Assembly: GCA_037893245.1 (NCBI GenBank)
Contig: JBAIAA010000902.1
Location: 1 to 64,000, forward strand
Direction: 5' to 3'
Length of the DNA: 64,000 nucleotides
Source: Crossaster papposus
Taxonomy: Eukaryota > Echinodermata > Asteroidea > Velatida > Solasteridae
The position numbers and the translations under genes were made by a program. The notes below the pieces were generated by a model that did not search any database, was not told the origin of the DNA, and worked only from the letters and a program-made list of their open reading frames with translations. Position 1 is the stretch's first letter; every line of letters begins with the position of its first letter. Positions 1 to 12,800 of this stretch are shown here, piece after piece.

Positions 1-583
1 CCATTTGGTATGAATAAAAATGAGTAAATGCTTCAGATTTGCAGTATTTACTCGTAATTTTTCAAGGTTGGGTCGGGGCTACCTTGAAAAAAGAGAAGCA
101 AATACTAATATAAAAAATAGAAGCTTTTGTATATTGTGGTTAGGCAGGAAAAGTTATGAACATGGAAGATGGATTGTCTAGGATTAAAATGCAAGCAGTT
201 GTACTGATTTTGGGCAAGGAAATGAGACGTAGATGGCCGATAATTTCTTGCAATATTGCTGAGAAAGAAAACGGCATCGTGACTGCGAAGCTTGAGGTTC
301 CGATTTCATTCAAACACCCCTGTCAGCGTACGAGCGTCTATGCGTGGGTGTGTATCGTACACACAATAGAGACTCTATTGTTATAAACCATTCGGCTGTG
401 AAATCAATTGCAAGTAAAAAGCATTTACTGCTATTTCAGCCAGTAAATGCTAAACAGTAAAACTTTATTTTATTCATACGAATTGAAGCATTTGCTTTTA
501 CTTAATGCTTTTCCTTCGAAGTAAATGCTTTTACTTTTTGCTTGTACTTCATAGCATTTGCTAGTTTTTATTCATACGACCCA
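1..583. repeat. Left arm of a large inverted repeat
   Basis: This arm is the reverse complement of 1852-2434 at about 99 percent by eye. The visible differences are a 6-bp indel in the arm near 280 versus about 2140 and scattered single substitutions. The arm is cut by the window edge, so its true outer end is unknown. It is dotted with the words AGTAAATGCT, AGCAAATGCT and GTATGAATAAAA. No gene is recognised in it; the short open frame at 156-386 matches nothing I know and is repeated inverted in the other arm. Confidence 0.9.
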
Positions 584-870
584 TTGTATGGTGACCAAGC
601 CTTCTCAGTCTCGGCCCCCACTCTATGGAACTCTTTGCCTCGTCAGGAAATTCGTAGCTGTCAATCTTTACAAACCTTCAAATGCCTTCTTAAAACATTC
701 ATGTTTAACTCAACTTATAATTAGAATGCTTGTTTTTGTTTCAAGTGACTTGGAAATTAATTATTATTGTACGGTAACTTTTCTTAAAGCGCCTCGGAAT
801 ATGTCTACATAGATAGATGGCGCTTTACAAATGCTTGTACAGTATTATTATTATTATTATTATTATCTGA
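542..870 (+). mobile_element. LINE 3' end fragment (CR1/L2/Jockey-like), 5'-truncated
   Basis: The frame at 542-724 ends with the C-terminal signature of non-LTR retrotransposon polymerases: a FSVSAPTLWNSLP motif, then RSCQSLQTFKCLLKTFMF. A 3' untranslated stretch follows, then GGCGCTTTACAAATGC and an (ATT)n tail near 846-866. Only the last 60 or so codons remain, which is the usual outcome of abortive reverse transcription. It lies at the inner edge of the left palindrome arm and has no copy in the right arm. The clade is uncertain. Confidence 0.75.
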
Positions 871-942
871 ATAGTTAAAAAAAAACATACGGTTGTCGGG
901 AATTTGCTTGCAAGGCATGCAGTGCTCAAGGAGACCATTTCA

Positions 943-1705
943 CGAGGGGACCGTGCAGTGGTTAGCCTTTTGTCAAGGCCTTCGTGGCTGCGATCCCAAG
1001 CGACCGGAACGGAGACCACGCACGCGAGTGGCGAAGCTTCGCCACCACTGATCTCTACAAACTGGATAGGTCGAGCGGTTCTGCACGTGAAGCCATTGGC
1101 GGCCATATTGGGATATTAAAAACATTGCAGGCGTACACACGTTTGTATAGCGCACGACCGAGAAAACTCATTTAATATCACAGGAAACGAAGTTAACGTC
1201 GCAAAAACGATTCAGTTTGATTAGGAAAATTAAGTTAAACATAATAACACCCAATAATGAGATGTATACGCCAAGTTTGAATATTAAAAAGCCCTATTTT
1301 CGGGAAAAGATACGAGACCAAAATTTTGTTTTAACATTTCCAACATCATAACCTTATGCACAAACCATAGGAAAAGGAAAAAACGAGGTTTTTTTGGATC
1401 AAGGAAATTCTAAAATTTTTGGGTTTAATTTTATATCCAGACACTAAAAAGTGCCAGTTTTATAATAAAATAAATTCGAAAATTTCAATGCGCGCACGTG
1501 CGATCACTGCATTGTATTGAATATCCCAACATGGCCGCCGGTGACTTCACGGCTCGCTATCCCATCAATGTACGATCAACCTATCCAGTTTGTAGAGATC
1601 AGTGTTCGCCACTCGACTGGCGCGCGTGGTCTCCCTTTCCAGTCGCTTGGGATCCCAGCCACAAAGGCCTTGACAAAAGGCTATGCAGTGGTCAGTTCAT
1701 TTTCT
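943..1705. mobile_element. Inner inverted-repeat element, non-autonomous
   Basis: The segment near 955-1117 (ending GGCCATATTGGGATATT) is repeated inverted and diverged at about 1518-1700 (starting AATATCCCAACATGGCC). Both arms share TTTTGTCAAGGCCTT, CTCTACAAACTGGATAGG and a CACGCGCG-like block. The axis is near 1317, not the 1217 axis of the outer palindrome, so this is a separate foldback element inside it. The core has no open frame of note. Confidence 0.7.
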
Positions 1706-1851
1706 TAACTGGTCGTTGATTGATAAATAGCATCAACGGCCTTCTCCGACACAAGCACGTAATCCGTATGTTTACGTACATGTACATATGTACATGTGTT
1801 ATGGTATACGAAGACTACGCACGTGGTGCAGTGTATACATGTACATTGGGT

Positions 1852-2434
1852 CGTATGAATAAAAACTAGCAAATGCTATGAAGTACAAGCAAAAAGTAAA
1901 AGCATTTACTTCGAAGTAAAAGCATTAAGGAAAAGCAAATGCTTCAATTCGTATGAATAAAATAAAGTGTTACTGTTTAGCATTTACTGGCTGAAATAGC
2001 AGTAAATGCTTTTTACTTGCAATTGATTTCACAGCCGAATGGTTTATAACAATAGAGTCTCTATTGTGTGTACGATACACACCCACGCATAGACGCTCGT
2101 ACGCTGACAGGGGTGTTTGAATGAAATCGGAACCTCAAGTTACTGCTTCGCAGTCACGATGCCGTTTTCTGTCTCAGCAATATTGCAAGAAATTATCGGC
2201 CATCTACGTCTCATTTCCTTGCCCAAAATCAGTACAACTGCTTGCATTTTAATCCTAGACAATCCATCTTCCATGTTCATAACTTTTCCTGCCTAACCAC
2301 AATATACAAAAGCTTCTATTTTTTATATTAGTATTTGCTTCTCTTTTTTCAAGGTAGCCCCGACCCAACCTTGAAAAATTACGAGTAAATACTGCAAATC
2401 TGAAGCATTTACTCATTTTTATTCATACCAAATG
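1852..2434. repeat. Right arm of the large inverted repeat
   Basis: Reverse complement of 1-583. It begins at TGGGTCGTATGAATAAAAAC and ends at ACCAAATGG, exactly mirroring the first bases of the window. High arm identity implies a recent inverted duplication or ongoing gene conversion. Confidence 0.9.
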
Positions 2435-2620
2435 GAGCAAATACTAATATTCTAGCAAATGCTGGAAATTAAAAAGTAAATACTTTTAGTCTTTAGCAAA
2501 TACTTTCAAGTAAAACCTTTTGCTTTATTTTTATTCATACAGATTCCAGTAAATGCTTGAAAATTGATAGTAAAAGCAAATGCTAGTTTTTATGCATACG
2601 GCTCATTGTACTGCACCACG
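2435..2620. repeat. Continuation of the AGCAAATGC word field
   Basis: Outside the arm the same vocabulary continues: TAGCAAATGCTG, AGTAAATACTT, CAGTAAATGCTTG and two more TTTTTATKCATAC blocks at about 2526 and 2587. This suggests that 1-2620 is one structure or a set of related elements bounded by GTATGAATAAAA-type ends. Confidence 0.6.
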
Positions 2621-2758
2621 TGCAGTACAATGTATACATTGTGAATATGCATTGTGAATATGCATCTAACGTATGATTGGCTCAACTAGATTGTGTACAT
2701 GTACACGTACGTCAACAAGGTTGGTCGGATTTATGCCTCTTTGGCGCGGTGTACTTTT

Positions 2759-2814
2759 CATCGGTCTTTTTTCATCGGTCTTTTTTCATCGGTCTTTTTT
2801 CATCGGTCTTTTTT
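2759..2814. repeat. Four perfect 14-bp tandem repeats
   Basis: The unit CATCGGTCTTTTTT occurs four times without error and runs directly into the larger GATCGGTC array. It shares the CATCGGTC word with that array in the opposite sense. Confidence 0.95.
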
Positions 2815-3184
2815 CATCGATCGGTCGATGGCAACGACCGATCGGTCGATGTAAAACACCGATCGGTAGAAAGAAAGACCGATCGCTCGATGTAAAAGAC
2901 CGATCGGTCGATGTAAAAGACCGATCGGTCGATGTAAAAGACCGATCGGTAGAAAGACCGATCGGTCGATGTAAAAGACCGATCGGTCGATGTAAAAGAC
3001 CGATCGGCAGAAAGACCGATCGGTCGATGTAAAAGACCGATCGGCAGAAAGACCGATCGGTCGATGTAAAAGACCGATCGGTAAAAAGACCGATCGGTCG
3101 ATGTAAAAAAACGATCGATCGATGTACAAGACCGATCGGTCGATGTAAAAGACCGATCGGTCGATGCAAAAGACCGATCGATGC
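2815..3184. repeat. Tandem array of the 12-bp palindrome GACCGATCGGTC
   Basis: Two unit types are intermixed. One is a 21-bp unit, GACCGATCGGTC plus GATGTAAAA. The other is a 16-bp unit, GACCGATCGGT or GACCGATCGGC followed by AGAAA. There are roughly 20 units. The shared core is a perfect palindrome, so each unit can fold. Long open frames run across this array on both strands only because the units lack stop words; these are not genes. Confidence 0.95.
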
Positions 3185-3212
3185 GTTGAACGGGGTTTAT
3201 GCCTCTTTGGCG

Positions 3213-3773
3213 TTCCATAGATTTGTGCACGTTTCTTGGATGCGTGCGGTACATGTACTTGCGTTAATCGACAGCGCCATCTATCGACAACAAGTTTATG
3301 TTTGTATTGAAGTATGCACAAGTCATGCACAGTGCCTACCCATTATGTTCATGTATTGTATACAATGTCACACAGCCAACCACGCTCAGCCGTTCACGTG
3401 GATGTGCACAACCGCGGGTCGATTTTTACGACTGCTTTTCATAGTTTTACGACCCTAAATCCTTCCATTCTGGTTAACAGGCCTAGGTTCGGTCCGTGCA
3501 TTAGGGCAGCTATTATTTAATGCGCAAAGCTGCCGATTTTACACAGGTCATACCGAAGTTGTCGTCCTGAGTGACTCGAATCCTCCGAGTGACTAAAAAG
3601 TGTACACCAAATATTCCTCAAGTTCTTGTTCCTGATCCGATGTGTGCTGATTTTGGGTACGTACCTATTGTTACAAGTGCAACGGTAACCCAAAGCTGAT
3701 CTAAAAGTCAATCTACGAAGCAGAGTCAGATAATAATATACATACAGCAGGTCTACATTGTCATCCAGTTGTC
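3213..3773. other. Upstream region and presumed 5' UTR/promoter of NGFR
   Basis: This is mostly unique sequence between the palindrome array and the first coding exon. I see no convincing TATA box or CpG island. The transcription start presumably lies here or in an upstream non-coding exon; this is inference from the position of the signal-peptide exon. Confidence 0.35.
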
Positions 3774-3854
3774 ATGATTGAGATGTCTCGACGCCAGCAG
3801 AAAGCTCATAATATCTGGGCTTGGTTCACCGTGGTGACATGGCTCGTCTACTTG
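3774..3854 (+). CDS. NGFR: NGFR coding exon 1: start and signal peptide
   Basis: ATG at 3774 opens 27 codons: a basic start (MSRRQQK within it), then a hydrophobic stretch rich in Trp, Val and Leu ending WLVYL. Donor GTAAGT follows at 3855. Phase 0 matches the acceptor before 17503. A second in-frame ATG lies three codons on. I chose this exon because it supplies the otherwise missing signal peptide in the correct phase; no transcript evidence is available. Confidence 0.75.
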
Positions 3855-6800
3855 GTAAGTTCCATTTGTGCTCAGAGCACACTTCAGATTTAGCTTATAA
3901 TATATCCCCTGTTTGTCTCGATATTATTTTGATATATTACACTGTAGTTATATAACTTACAATTACATGTAGTTCAATGCATGCTAGGTACGTACAAAAA
4001 GTATGCTGTCAGTTCGGATATGTTGTTAAATGTTGAGACAGCGTATTTAATACAATAACTGAACGCATCATGGCAATTTTAATTGTGGGCCTTAAGATAT
4101 TTTCTAAGTAACGGTCTATGGAAATGGAAACAAAGAAATAAATCACACAAAAACGAAGAGGGTTCCCAATGATATGACAATGCAGGAAAGATTGTATTCC
4201 TCCACGATATGACTTTTAAAGTCAAGGTAATTTTAGGAAAACATCGTACATGATGTATCTTAGTCAAGATTTGTTTATCGGCGCGGTGTTAGCATCTCGG
4301 GAACGGGGGTGTGGGGTGGGGGGCGGTGTTTAGTAGCTCTTTGACTTTGTTGAGGATGGCCTTTGTATGGAGGCAAGTTATATGCCGACAGTTGTTGTAA
4401 ATTGTATATTGTTCAGTTCTCTATCATTCGTGACAAAGTCACATTGTGCACCGTGCAGTAGTACAGTATGACAAAACAAATGGACATGGAAACGTACACT
4501 ATACCGATTGAACGACTCTGTATACCAACCAACTACGAAATCCCCTGTTAAGAATTAATACGCTTGACGTGGTATCAGTCAGCCTTGCTCTGTGTCGTCA
4601 GAGTCATTGAAAGTGCCCTCTTGAAGTTTTTTTCTGCATTTAGCAACGAAATCTGGATACACGGAAGCCAACAATAATTGGGTGCACGTTTTCAATGTAC
4701 AAGTACATGTACATGGTACATGTATATCAAAAACACTGCTTCGCTATTCTGTCTATTATATCTTTCTATTGCGGTATCTAACATCCTAAAGTTAATTACA
4801 TATACATGTACAGCGAAAGTTGCAAGCTTGGAAATTTCCAACATTTTCGGAAACTAAATGTTGCCCTTTATTTACCGACGAAATTTAGCGACATGCTTAT
4901 AATGAAACTTAGGTCACTAGTACTTAGTAGAAGTACTATTACTAGTACAGGTCTTGTAAAATCCAAATACAATTGAAATAATTGCACCTAATTGTTTACT
5001 TGCAATGTATTACGTCCATTCTTGTTGCTTAGATAGAATTGTTTATTAGTGGCATTATTTATAGTTACGTTTGTTTTCTGAATGCGTGCACTTCGATAGT
5101 TTTTTTTCCTGATGCCGCTTGACATCAGTCTGAACTAAATCAACATGCAAAGAAGTGGATAATGTACTCAGTCGCGGCATGATCAAGAACCGCAAATGTT
5201 ATCCAAAGGCCCGGAGGCATTTGGCGGCATCAATAATTGAATTATAGCCAAACAAGCCGAGATATTATCCCCTGTGCAGCCCTGGCACACAATAGACGGA
5301 GTAAACACATGGATAGCAGCCAACGCATACTAAATCAACATAAAGTTTTATCACACAAACAAAATACAAATCAGAAAGTCGTATTTTTTTCTTTCTTTAT
5401 TTTTTCTATTCAGTGTTACATGTATTTGCAATTCGTTTGGGCAAAAATGACAAATTGCAATTCGTTTGGGCAAAAATGACAAAATTCAGGTAACTCGTGC
5501 TTATACGATACTGGTCATTCCAACCATGTCCCAACCAAAATAGAGTGTATAACTTATAGGTGTAAATAATAATGTCTTCGTCGTGTGACATTTCGGGGTA
5601 TAAGCTTGATTTTGTATTGAAATGAAACAAGATTGATGGCTTATACAGTGACTTCTTGTTGCTTGACTGTGTGTTTCACGTATAATAAAGTTGGTTGAGT
5701 TCATTTAGTGGCTGATGCATGCTGCTTGTACATGTATATCAACGTTTGTCCTCCCCCGGGAGCGAATAACATACAAGCGAACAAGCTTGCAATCGTGTAT
5801 ACTCTCTCTCGCGGGCCCGGGGACACCGTGCTGGGACACAAGTGAAACTGTAGCTATTTGCTAACTGGAGCCGTGTGTCTGGAATGCGTTTTGCAACGAG
5901 TTCGTACAGCGGCAGCTGTCAGTGCTAATTTGACCGCAAGCCGGCAGATGAACTTGCACTTGTGCTAGCTCGTCTTGGTACTGAACTTTTGTGGCTTTTA
6001 CGTCGGGCAGGCCCGACGGCTTTTCAATTACCCCAAACATGACTCGGTGTCGACCTTATAAATTTGTTGTTTAGCATTGCAATAGTAAGCATTTAGTGTA
6101 GGTCAGGTTTGATTTAAAGGTAGTATACACCATTTGCAGATATCGAAAATATTTACTACCGAATTATTAAGAAATATTCTACTCATCTGAAAGTAAATGT
6201 TGATTCTGGGCATCCAGCAAAATGATTGCGCTAGATATCCTGTAATTATTCCGAAAAATATAATTTTATAATGAAAAATTCGCGATCGCCAGACGGCGAT
6301 CGCGAAAAAACAAAGATAACATAAAAATAACTGCTTGACGCCGGTTGAAAAACCCCTGTTTTTGTGCTTTTCTCGGCATACATGATTCTAAAACTTCGGA
6401 CAGCTCAGTTAAACGATATTTACTATAAAATACAACCCCCAAAGCTACCCATTCATGATAATTCAATCAATGACCAATGGTGTATACTACCTTTAAACTA
6501 AAAACCTGCATGATGTGTGTAATATTAAACTTCAATTCTGTTTACGGGCTTGTATTAAAAACGCAGGTGGGATATTATGCTATGACTATATTAACCTTGC
6601 CTGATCAGAGGCCAATTTCACGGAGCCGCTATAGTGTAAAGCACAACATTTTTGCTTAGCACAAACATTCTTCCTTGGCAAAAACGGTTACAAACCAAAT
6701 GTTTACATCAGGTGATGTATATTGTTTGTGACTGGTATTCAGCTGTTTTAAATTTCTAAGTGAACAAAGAAATTGGCAAGGCAGGACTCGAACCTGCGGA

Positions 6801-9800
6801 ATACCGGACCGGCGCTCTTCCAACTGAGCTATCTTGTCCTATGTTGGCGGTCTTCCAAATTGTCAGTATTTATTTGTGTTTTTTTTTTTGTGTTTTTGTG
6901 TTTTTGTGGTGGTGTTTTTTTTTTTTTTTTGGGGGGGGGGGGGGGGGGCGCTATTTAGTAGTCATAAACACCAGAGTGCCTTATGTCCAGGTATCAAGCC
7001 CAATTGTTTTGTTTTGTATCGTTTGCTTAGATTTTTAGCTTACAAATCACATGGAGTTTTGGCTGGTAACATGTTTTTACTGGGCAAAACTTGTTTTGTG
7101 CTATAAATGTTTGTGCTTAGAAATATAATTTCTATCAATTGGCCCTACGATTATAGCATTGAGCTGCGATTTAATTAGTCACACAGTCAAAATATTTGCT
7201 ATATTCAAACACCTTGTGGGTGGGTAGGCCTATACGAAATAATTATAGAGGGCAGCTTATAAAGAAAGAAAGTTGTAACGGTTGCGCAAGTTCAAACCGT
7301 TCCGTTTCAAATTTAAATTCTCCTTATTTTAGTGATAACAATATGCTGCTGAAACATGTTGGGAACGAAATACCCGACAACGCGGGGGGTACAAAACGGA
7401 CATTTTGTGAAATATTGGATAAGAAAGTAATGAAAACTACATGTAATACGGACGGTAAAACTGTGTATGTCTTTCTTTGCATGACCAATATGACACTGTA
7501 TAAGTTGTTAATTTAAATAAATCAAAATTTGCATATATTTACAGAAATCGAAAATGTATACCACCGAATTATCTTACTTGTTTGAAAGTACATGTAAATA
7601 ATGATTCTCGCAATTCTGTATCCTCTAATTGTTCCCCCCAAAAAATGTTTTATAAAACAAAATCACGACCGCGCGGACAAGAAAACCAAGAACAACTGCC
7701 TCACGCCGGGTAAAAAGAAACGCCGTTTGTCTTGCTTTTTTCTTAGCATCCATGAGTGTAAAAAAACAACCGATATTTACTATAAAATCCAACAGTAACC
7801 CCCCCCCCCCCCCCCCCCCCAAATCCATCCATTTCTGAAAATTACAGCAAAAGCCTTTTTTGTGTGTTTAAACCACCGTTTGTGAACTTATACCCGTGGG
7901 GCAATTGGGGCAGCTGTAGTGATGAATAGGGTGAGATAGCTGCGGATAATCTGACCAAACTTCAGCACCTGCCGTCTGTCGGTCCCCCCTTCCGCATCTA
8001 GGCATAATACATCCATCGTGCAATATTTCTTTTGGTTGGACGCCGCGCGCACATAAAACAAGTCATGGGTATTTTGTTCGGTTGCATGTATAAAGTATAT
8101 ATCAAGTTGATGAATTGATAATTTCTCTAGCATTGTATTTGTTATGAGCTTTCGAATGAGACATCCCACGAAAGAATCGGCCAACGGCAAGTAATTATTT
8201 AAATTCAAATGTTGAATTAGGAGCGTCCCGCTCGCGATAATTTTTTCTGCAGGTAGGTTAGTACGATAGCCAATCAGAACACAGATGGTGTTGACGTCAT
8301 CGATGATGTTAGAGTTGTCTGGGACAACCCTAACCCTAACCCTAGTCAGATGACGTCAACACCATCAATTGGCGCAATGATAACAAACAAACACTTTTTA
8401 ACAATTTTTTTGTTTAGTATTCAGTACATGGCCTTCATTTAAAATTCGTTCGGAAAATATTTTTTTTTTAAGCACGGACAACTCAACTCTAAAGTTAATC
8501 AAATATTAGTTATATTTACGAGCTAAAATATTGTTGTACACGCGTCAATACGCGAGCACGGACATCCGGGAACTTCTCAAGTCTCACTGTCTTGTTCCCA
8601 GACCAATTTTCACAAAACTAAATGGTTATTTAATTATAAAGTCTGGAGTGCTGATTGGTATTGCCAGTGAAAAACACGTTCTAACCGTTATGTTTTAACC
8701 GGCTGACGTAATGCCACCCTGCGCTATAATAATTTAATATCTGTGTATAGATCCGGGAATTAATGTGCATCGTCTCTTGACGTTCAATACACTTGTTTTA
8801 GGGGGCCCTTTATCATATCAGCCAACAGTAACACAAACAGTTAGTGTTTTGAAATTTCAAAGCCTCCCAACTGTAGACATTTCTGTGTGACGAATAATAA
8901 CGCAAAGGTGTTTTTACTTGTACCGGCTCAGCTCGAAAGACGATCAACTTGGCGCGGGTAACTCCGATCGTGCTCCGATGTAGAGATATCAGTGGATGCA
9001 ATTGAATCCCTAGAAACAAGATCAGAGTATGATACTACTAAACTACAGGGACCAGACGAATTTGGTTCAATCTCTCACCACAATGGTCACCAATTAATAG
9101 TCCCACATCACAGCAGACTCATTGTGATTTCAAATTCTGCTGGGAAATCTGAAAAGGATATAATTATCTCATATAACATTGGATAACATTGCTTGACATC
9201 GGCTGGGAAAAGAAAAAAATTAATGAAAGGCAAATGCACTATGAGGTATAGACCGCCGCTTGCAGTATACGGAGTCTTAATTAAATATCCCTTTATTACT
9301 CACTGCATGGAAAGGCACACTCCTGCATTTTGTAAACTGGTTATGGCGTCTCTATTCTGTGGCTTTTTATTTCCTCCCCTCTTGCCTCAACCCCCCCCCC
9401 CCCCCCCCCACCCCAATCTCTCTCAACTCTTTTCGCAGCTTTTCTCTTCTGTCTGATCTTCATTTAAAGGCGATTTATTGTGACATTCTTATCATCTACA
9501 CTAGATGGCACACACACTACCGACTCCCACTCTCTCTCCCTCTGTCTATCCGCCAATTTCATTTGCAGCGCCTGCGCTCACTCCGCCGATAAAAAATGAA
9601 TGAGTTAAATAGATAGCGGCGACTTCAAAGAAGACTAGCCAGCGTTTTAGGTCGTAGCCGTAATGAAATCCTCGCTGCATGCGGCCTCCCATAAAAGATG
9701 AAAGATGGCGCGTATTTTTTTTTTAATCATCCATTGATGAGGCGGTCTTTTCACAACGGTCGGCGGTATAGCTCTCTCCCTGGAAAATTTCACGGCGACG

Positions 9801-12800
9801 AGGCCGGCCTGGCTGCCGATGTGAATTTTATCCGCGGTTTGATATTTTATGATCAAGGTAATGCGAGACATTAAAGGCAGTGAGTCATGCTGAAATGCAC
9901 CACTCGCAATAATTCCTTGGAAATGACCGTCGTTTATTGCAACCATGAACTGAATTTTAAGGCCTTCTTGTGTTGGTATAGCGAGTCAGCTCATTGTTCC
10001 TTTCTTCAAAGTCCTAGGCATTCATTTGAGGTACACAGTACCACGAGAATATACTAAATTCGCACTGGCTAGTGTAGTAAGCTAGAGTACTGTCGGTGTA
10101 CTGTTGTTCCATGTAGTTTTGTGTGTGTGTAGTATTGGGTAACATTGAGGTTATAAGACTGCAGATTTAGGTTGGGATGGTGCAGAAAGACACGTGATAA
10201 TCGGTTTCTGAATCCAGGGTGCAAGGCACCTGTCGCGTCGACGCTGTTTTCTATTCGAAGTTATTGGTGTGACTACATGTGTATTATAGATTATATCAAA
10301 CGTAATATTTAGCCATATACTGCAGCTTTGATGTGTGATAATGACTCTAATAAACACACGAGGGGCGCATACTATGTCAACATACGAACCGTTCAATGAG
10401 GATTTTTAATTAAGTTCGTATACAAAGACAAAAAAGTATTTCGACGCTAATTGTTTTAATTCTCAGGTGCCCTTGACATGATTAAGTCTGGACGAATAAC
10501 ATTTCCATCACTGTACAGCCAGATAAAGGAAAAAAAGTTTCCCGTCCAAACTTTTTGAACAAAAGGTGGACGAGGGCACATTTTTATTTGACGTATCTGT
10601 ACATACTTTATTGCAACACTATGGAGCGTTGCGTCATAATATTAAATGCTACAATAATCTACTCCTGCATAATAATGCTATGTAATGCTGCAAACGAGGA
10701 ACAAATACGATCGGGGGAAAAGTGTTGATATAAAAATGACTCGGATTTTTGTAATTTTTTGTTTCTAATTAAACAAATATTGCGGCAGCAAAAAAACCCG
10801 GATGTGCGGGAACGAGAAACTAATTTACTTTTGTATGTGTACATGTACTACCAATCATAGCGGTAGGAATTCCTACCTCCATAGACCAATAAAGAGCGTG
10901 TCGCCATTGAATTACAGTAGCATATGGCACGGCGGGATAACTATGGCAATCCTGGGTCAAAGAGAAAACCACGTGGTTATAAATTTGGACTTGTTTGCTT
11001 GGGCTCACAGCATGACGGATCATAAAATAATCGCGTTGTGACAGACAGCCTAATCCGTTGATGGGGCACCTGGGCCCTGCCGTATCGCATTCGAGACGTA
11101 AATTATTTAAATTCGATGAAAGCCAAATCGTATAACTTCACTGCGGCGATGTTGATGTTGCAAGTTGTACTGCATGCAAGGCGTTCGTTGTTATACGTCT
11201 GAAATCCACGCCGCGCGCTGCATGCATGCAGTTAAGTTAGCGTTGTAAAAATACAGCGCGAACAGCGACCTCACGCGGCCACTATTTATGCAAATTAATG
11301 TTGCAACGAAATTAAATATTGCATCGAACTTGGTAATCAGCTTACAAGATTCATCTATGGCGAGCCTATTTAAAATTTATTACTTATACGCGTTATTTTG
11401 GAGATAATCTCAAAAAGAATTAGAGATATCAAAATACTAAAAATAGGTATCTCTAAATAACTTGAGATATTTCTAAATAATTTTAGATATCTCTAAATAA
11501 TTAAAGATATCTCTATTTTACGCAAAACACAATGCGTGCGCATATCGCAGTTTCGCATAATAGACCTTTTCGCTATAATATGATAATTTATGTAAATGAG
11601 CCCGTGAGGCTGAAGTGAATTGCGGCCTCATTGAAAATGTGTAGGGATCCTATCATTTGGGTCATATTCTATCAATTAATTGTCCAGGATTTCTCGTTTT
11701 GTTTTTTTTGAGAGATGCTTTTAAAAACGTCATAAGTAATATTATCCAGCATGAACTGTTTTTTGTATGCATAAAATAAAAACCAGTGATGGCGGTTTTT
11801 AGGTCTTGATCTCGTCCAAGCAAAGTCTCTGGTCTCAGAGGGCTGGTTTTCGTGGAGAGAAACAGGGTCAAATTTGTGTGAATTAACTCAACATTTTGTT
11901 TATCTCCATCGATGTTTGTTTTAATGAAGTCGACCTGTTACACTATAATGTCGGCCATAGACTGGTTCCGGTATTTAGAATTAGTTATGACTTAAACACC
12001 ACACATTTGTATTCATTTTTGGTCTCAGTCTCGGAAGTTGTGGTCTCGGTCTCGGACTGCAAAAGTCTCGGTCTCGGAAGTGTTGGTCTCGGCTTCAAAA
12101 GCCTTGGTCTCGGTCTTGGTCTTGGACGTCCTGAGCACGGGACGAAACTTTGTTTATAAGTTTTTATTTTGTGCGTAAACAAAACAATTACGCTGGATAG
12201 TTTTACAAATGACAATTTGAAAGACTTCTTTCAATGTGCAGTCTGCAACGCAATCCGTATTATACCAAGATTAAGTAGGTATAGTTGGTTATCGTTTGTG
12301 TATCGAAACCATTCAGGGTATAGTCAGTTTACTCGTTTGTGTGACGCACTCAGTCGCCCATGTATACCCGTCAATAGGGATTACCGGTTTTTCTACTTAT
12401 GTTGAAGAGCTATTGTCGGAATTCTATCAAAGTACTACGAGTAGGCTAAAGACCAAGAAGGCTTCACACAGAAAGTTATCGACTCGGCTGCCAAACGATT
12501 TTTATAAACCGGACACGTGATCGTTCCAGGCCAATGAAATTACAGTATCCAAGCACGCGATATAACAATGCTTGTTATTCTACCTCTTCAAATGAAAAAT
12601 CTGCGATGGCCCTATATCTTTTAGATACTGCTAACCTAGCAGCCAACTAAGCCTTATACCCCAGTCACAATTAAAGCGGAGCCCGGGCGGCGTGTGCGAT
12701 TTATAGGCATCGGCCGGCGTGTAGAGGTCGGCGAAAGATCGTGCAATATGGCGGTCACAGTCACAATTAAAAGTGCCCCCTACGCTGCCATGACGGGTCA

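Larger units (their letters stand above)
2730..3212. repeat. 17-bp direct repeat bracketing the palindrome array
   Basis: The sequence TTTATGCCTCTTTGGCG occurs at 2730-2746 and again at 3196-3212, immediately outside the tandem array. The flanking bases differ. This could be a target-site duplication, a slippage scar, or two ends of one older repeat. Confidence 0.85.

Noticed and set aside
2673..3330. Long open frames on both strands over the GATCGGTC array
   Set aside because: They exist because the 16- and 21-bp units lack stop codons. They are repetitive in every frame and have no conserved domain.
6775..6839. Functional tRNA gene
   Set aside because: Too short, acceptor stem mismatched, variable region missing, and embedded in an interspersed repeat.
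8325..8344. Interstitial telomere array
   Set aside because: Only three CCCTAA units; reported instead as the loop of a hairpin.
11985..12215. Pro-Arg repeat protein frame
   Set aside because: Translation of the GGTCTC simple repeat.
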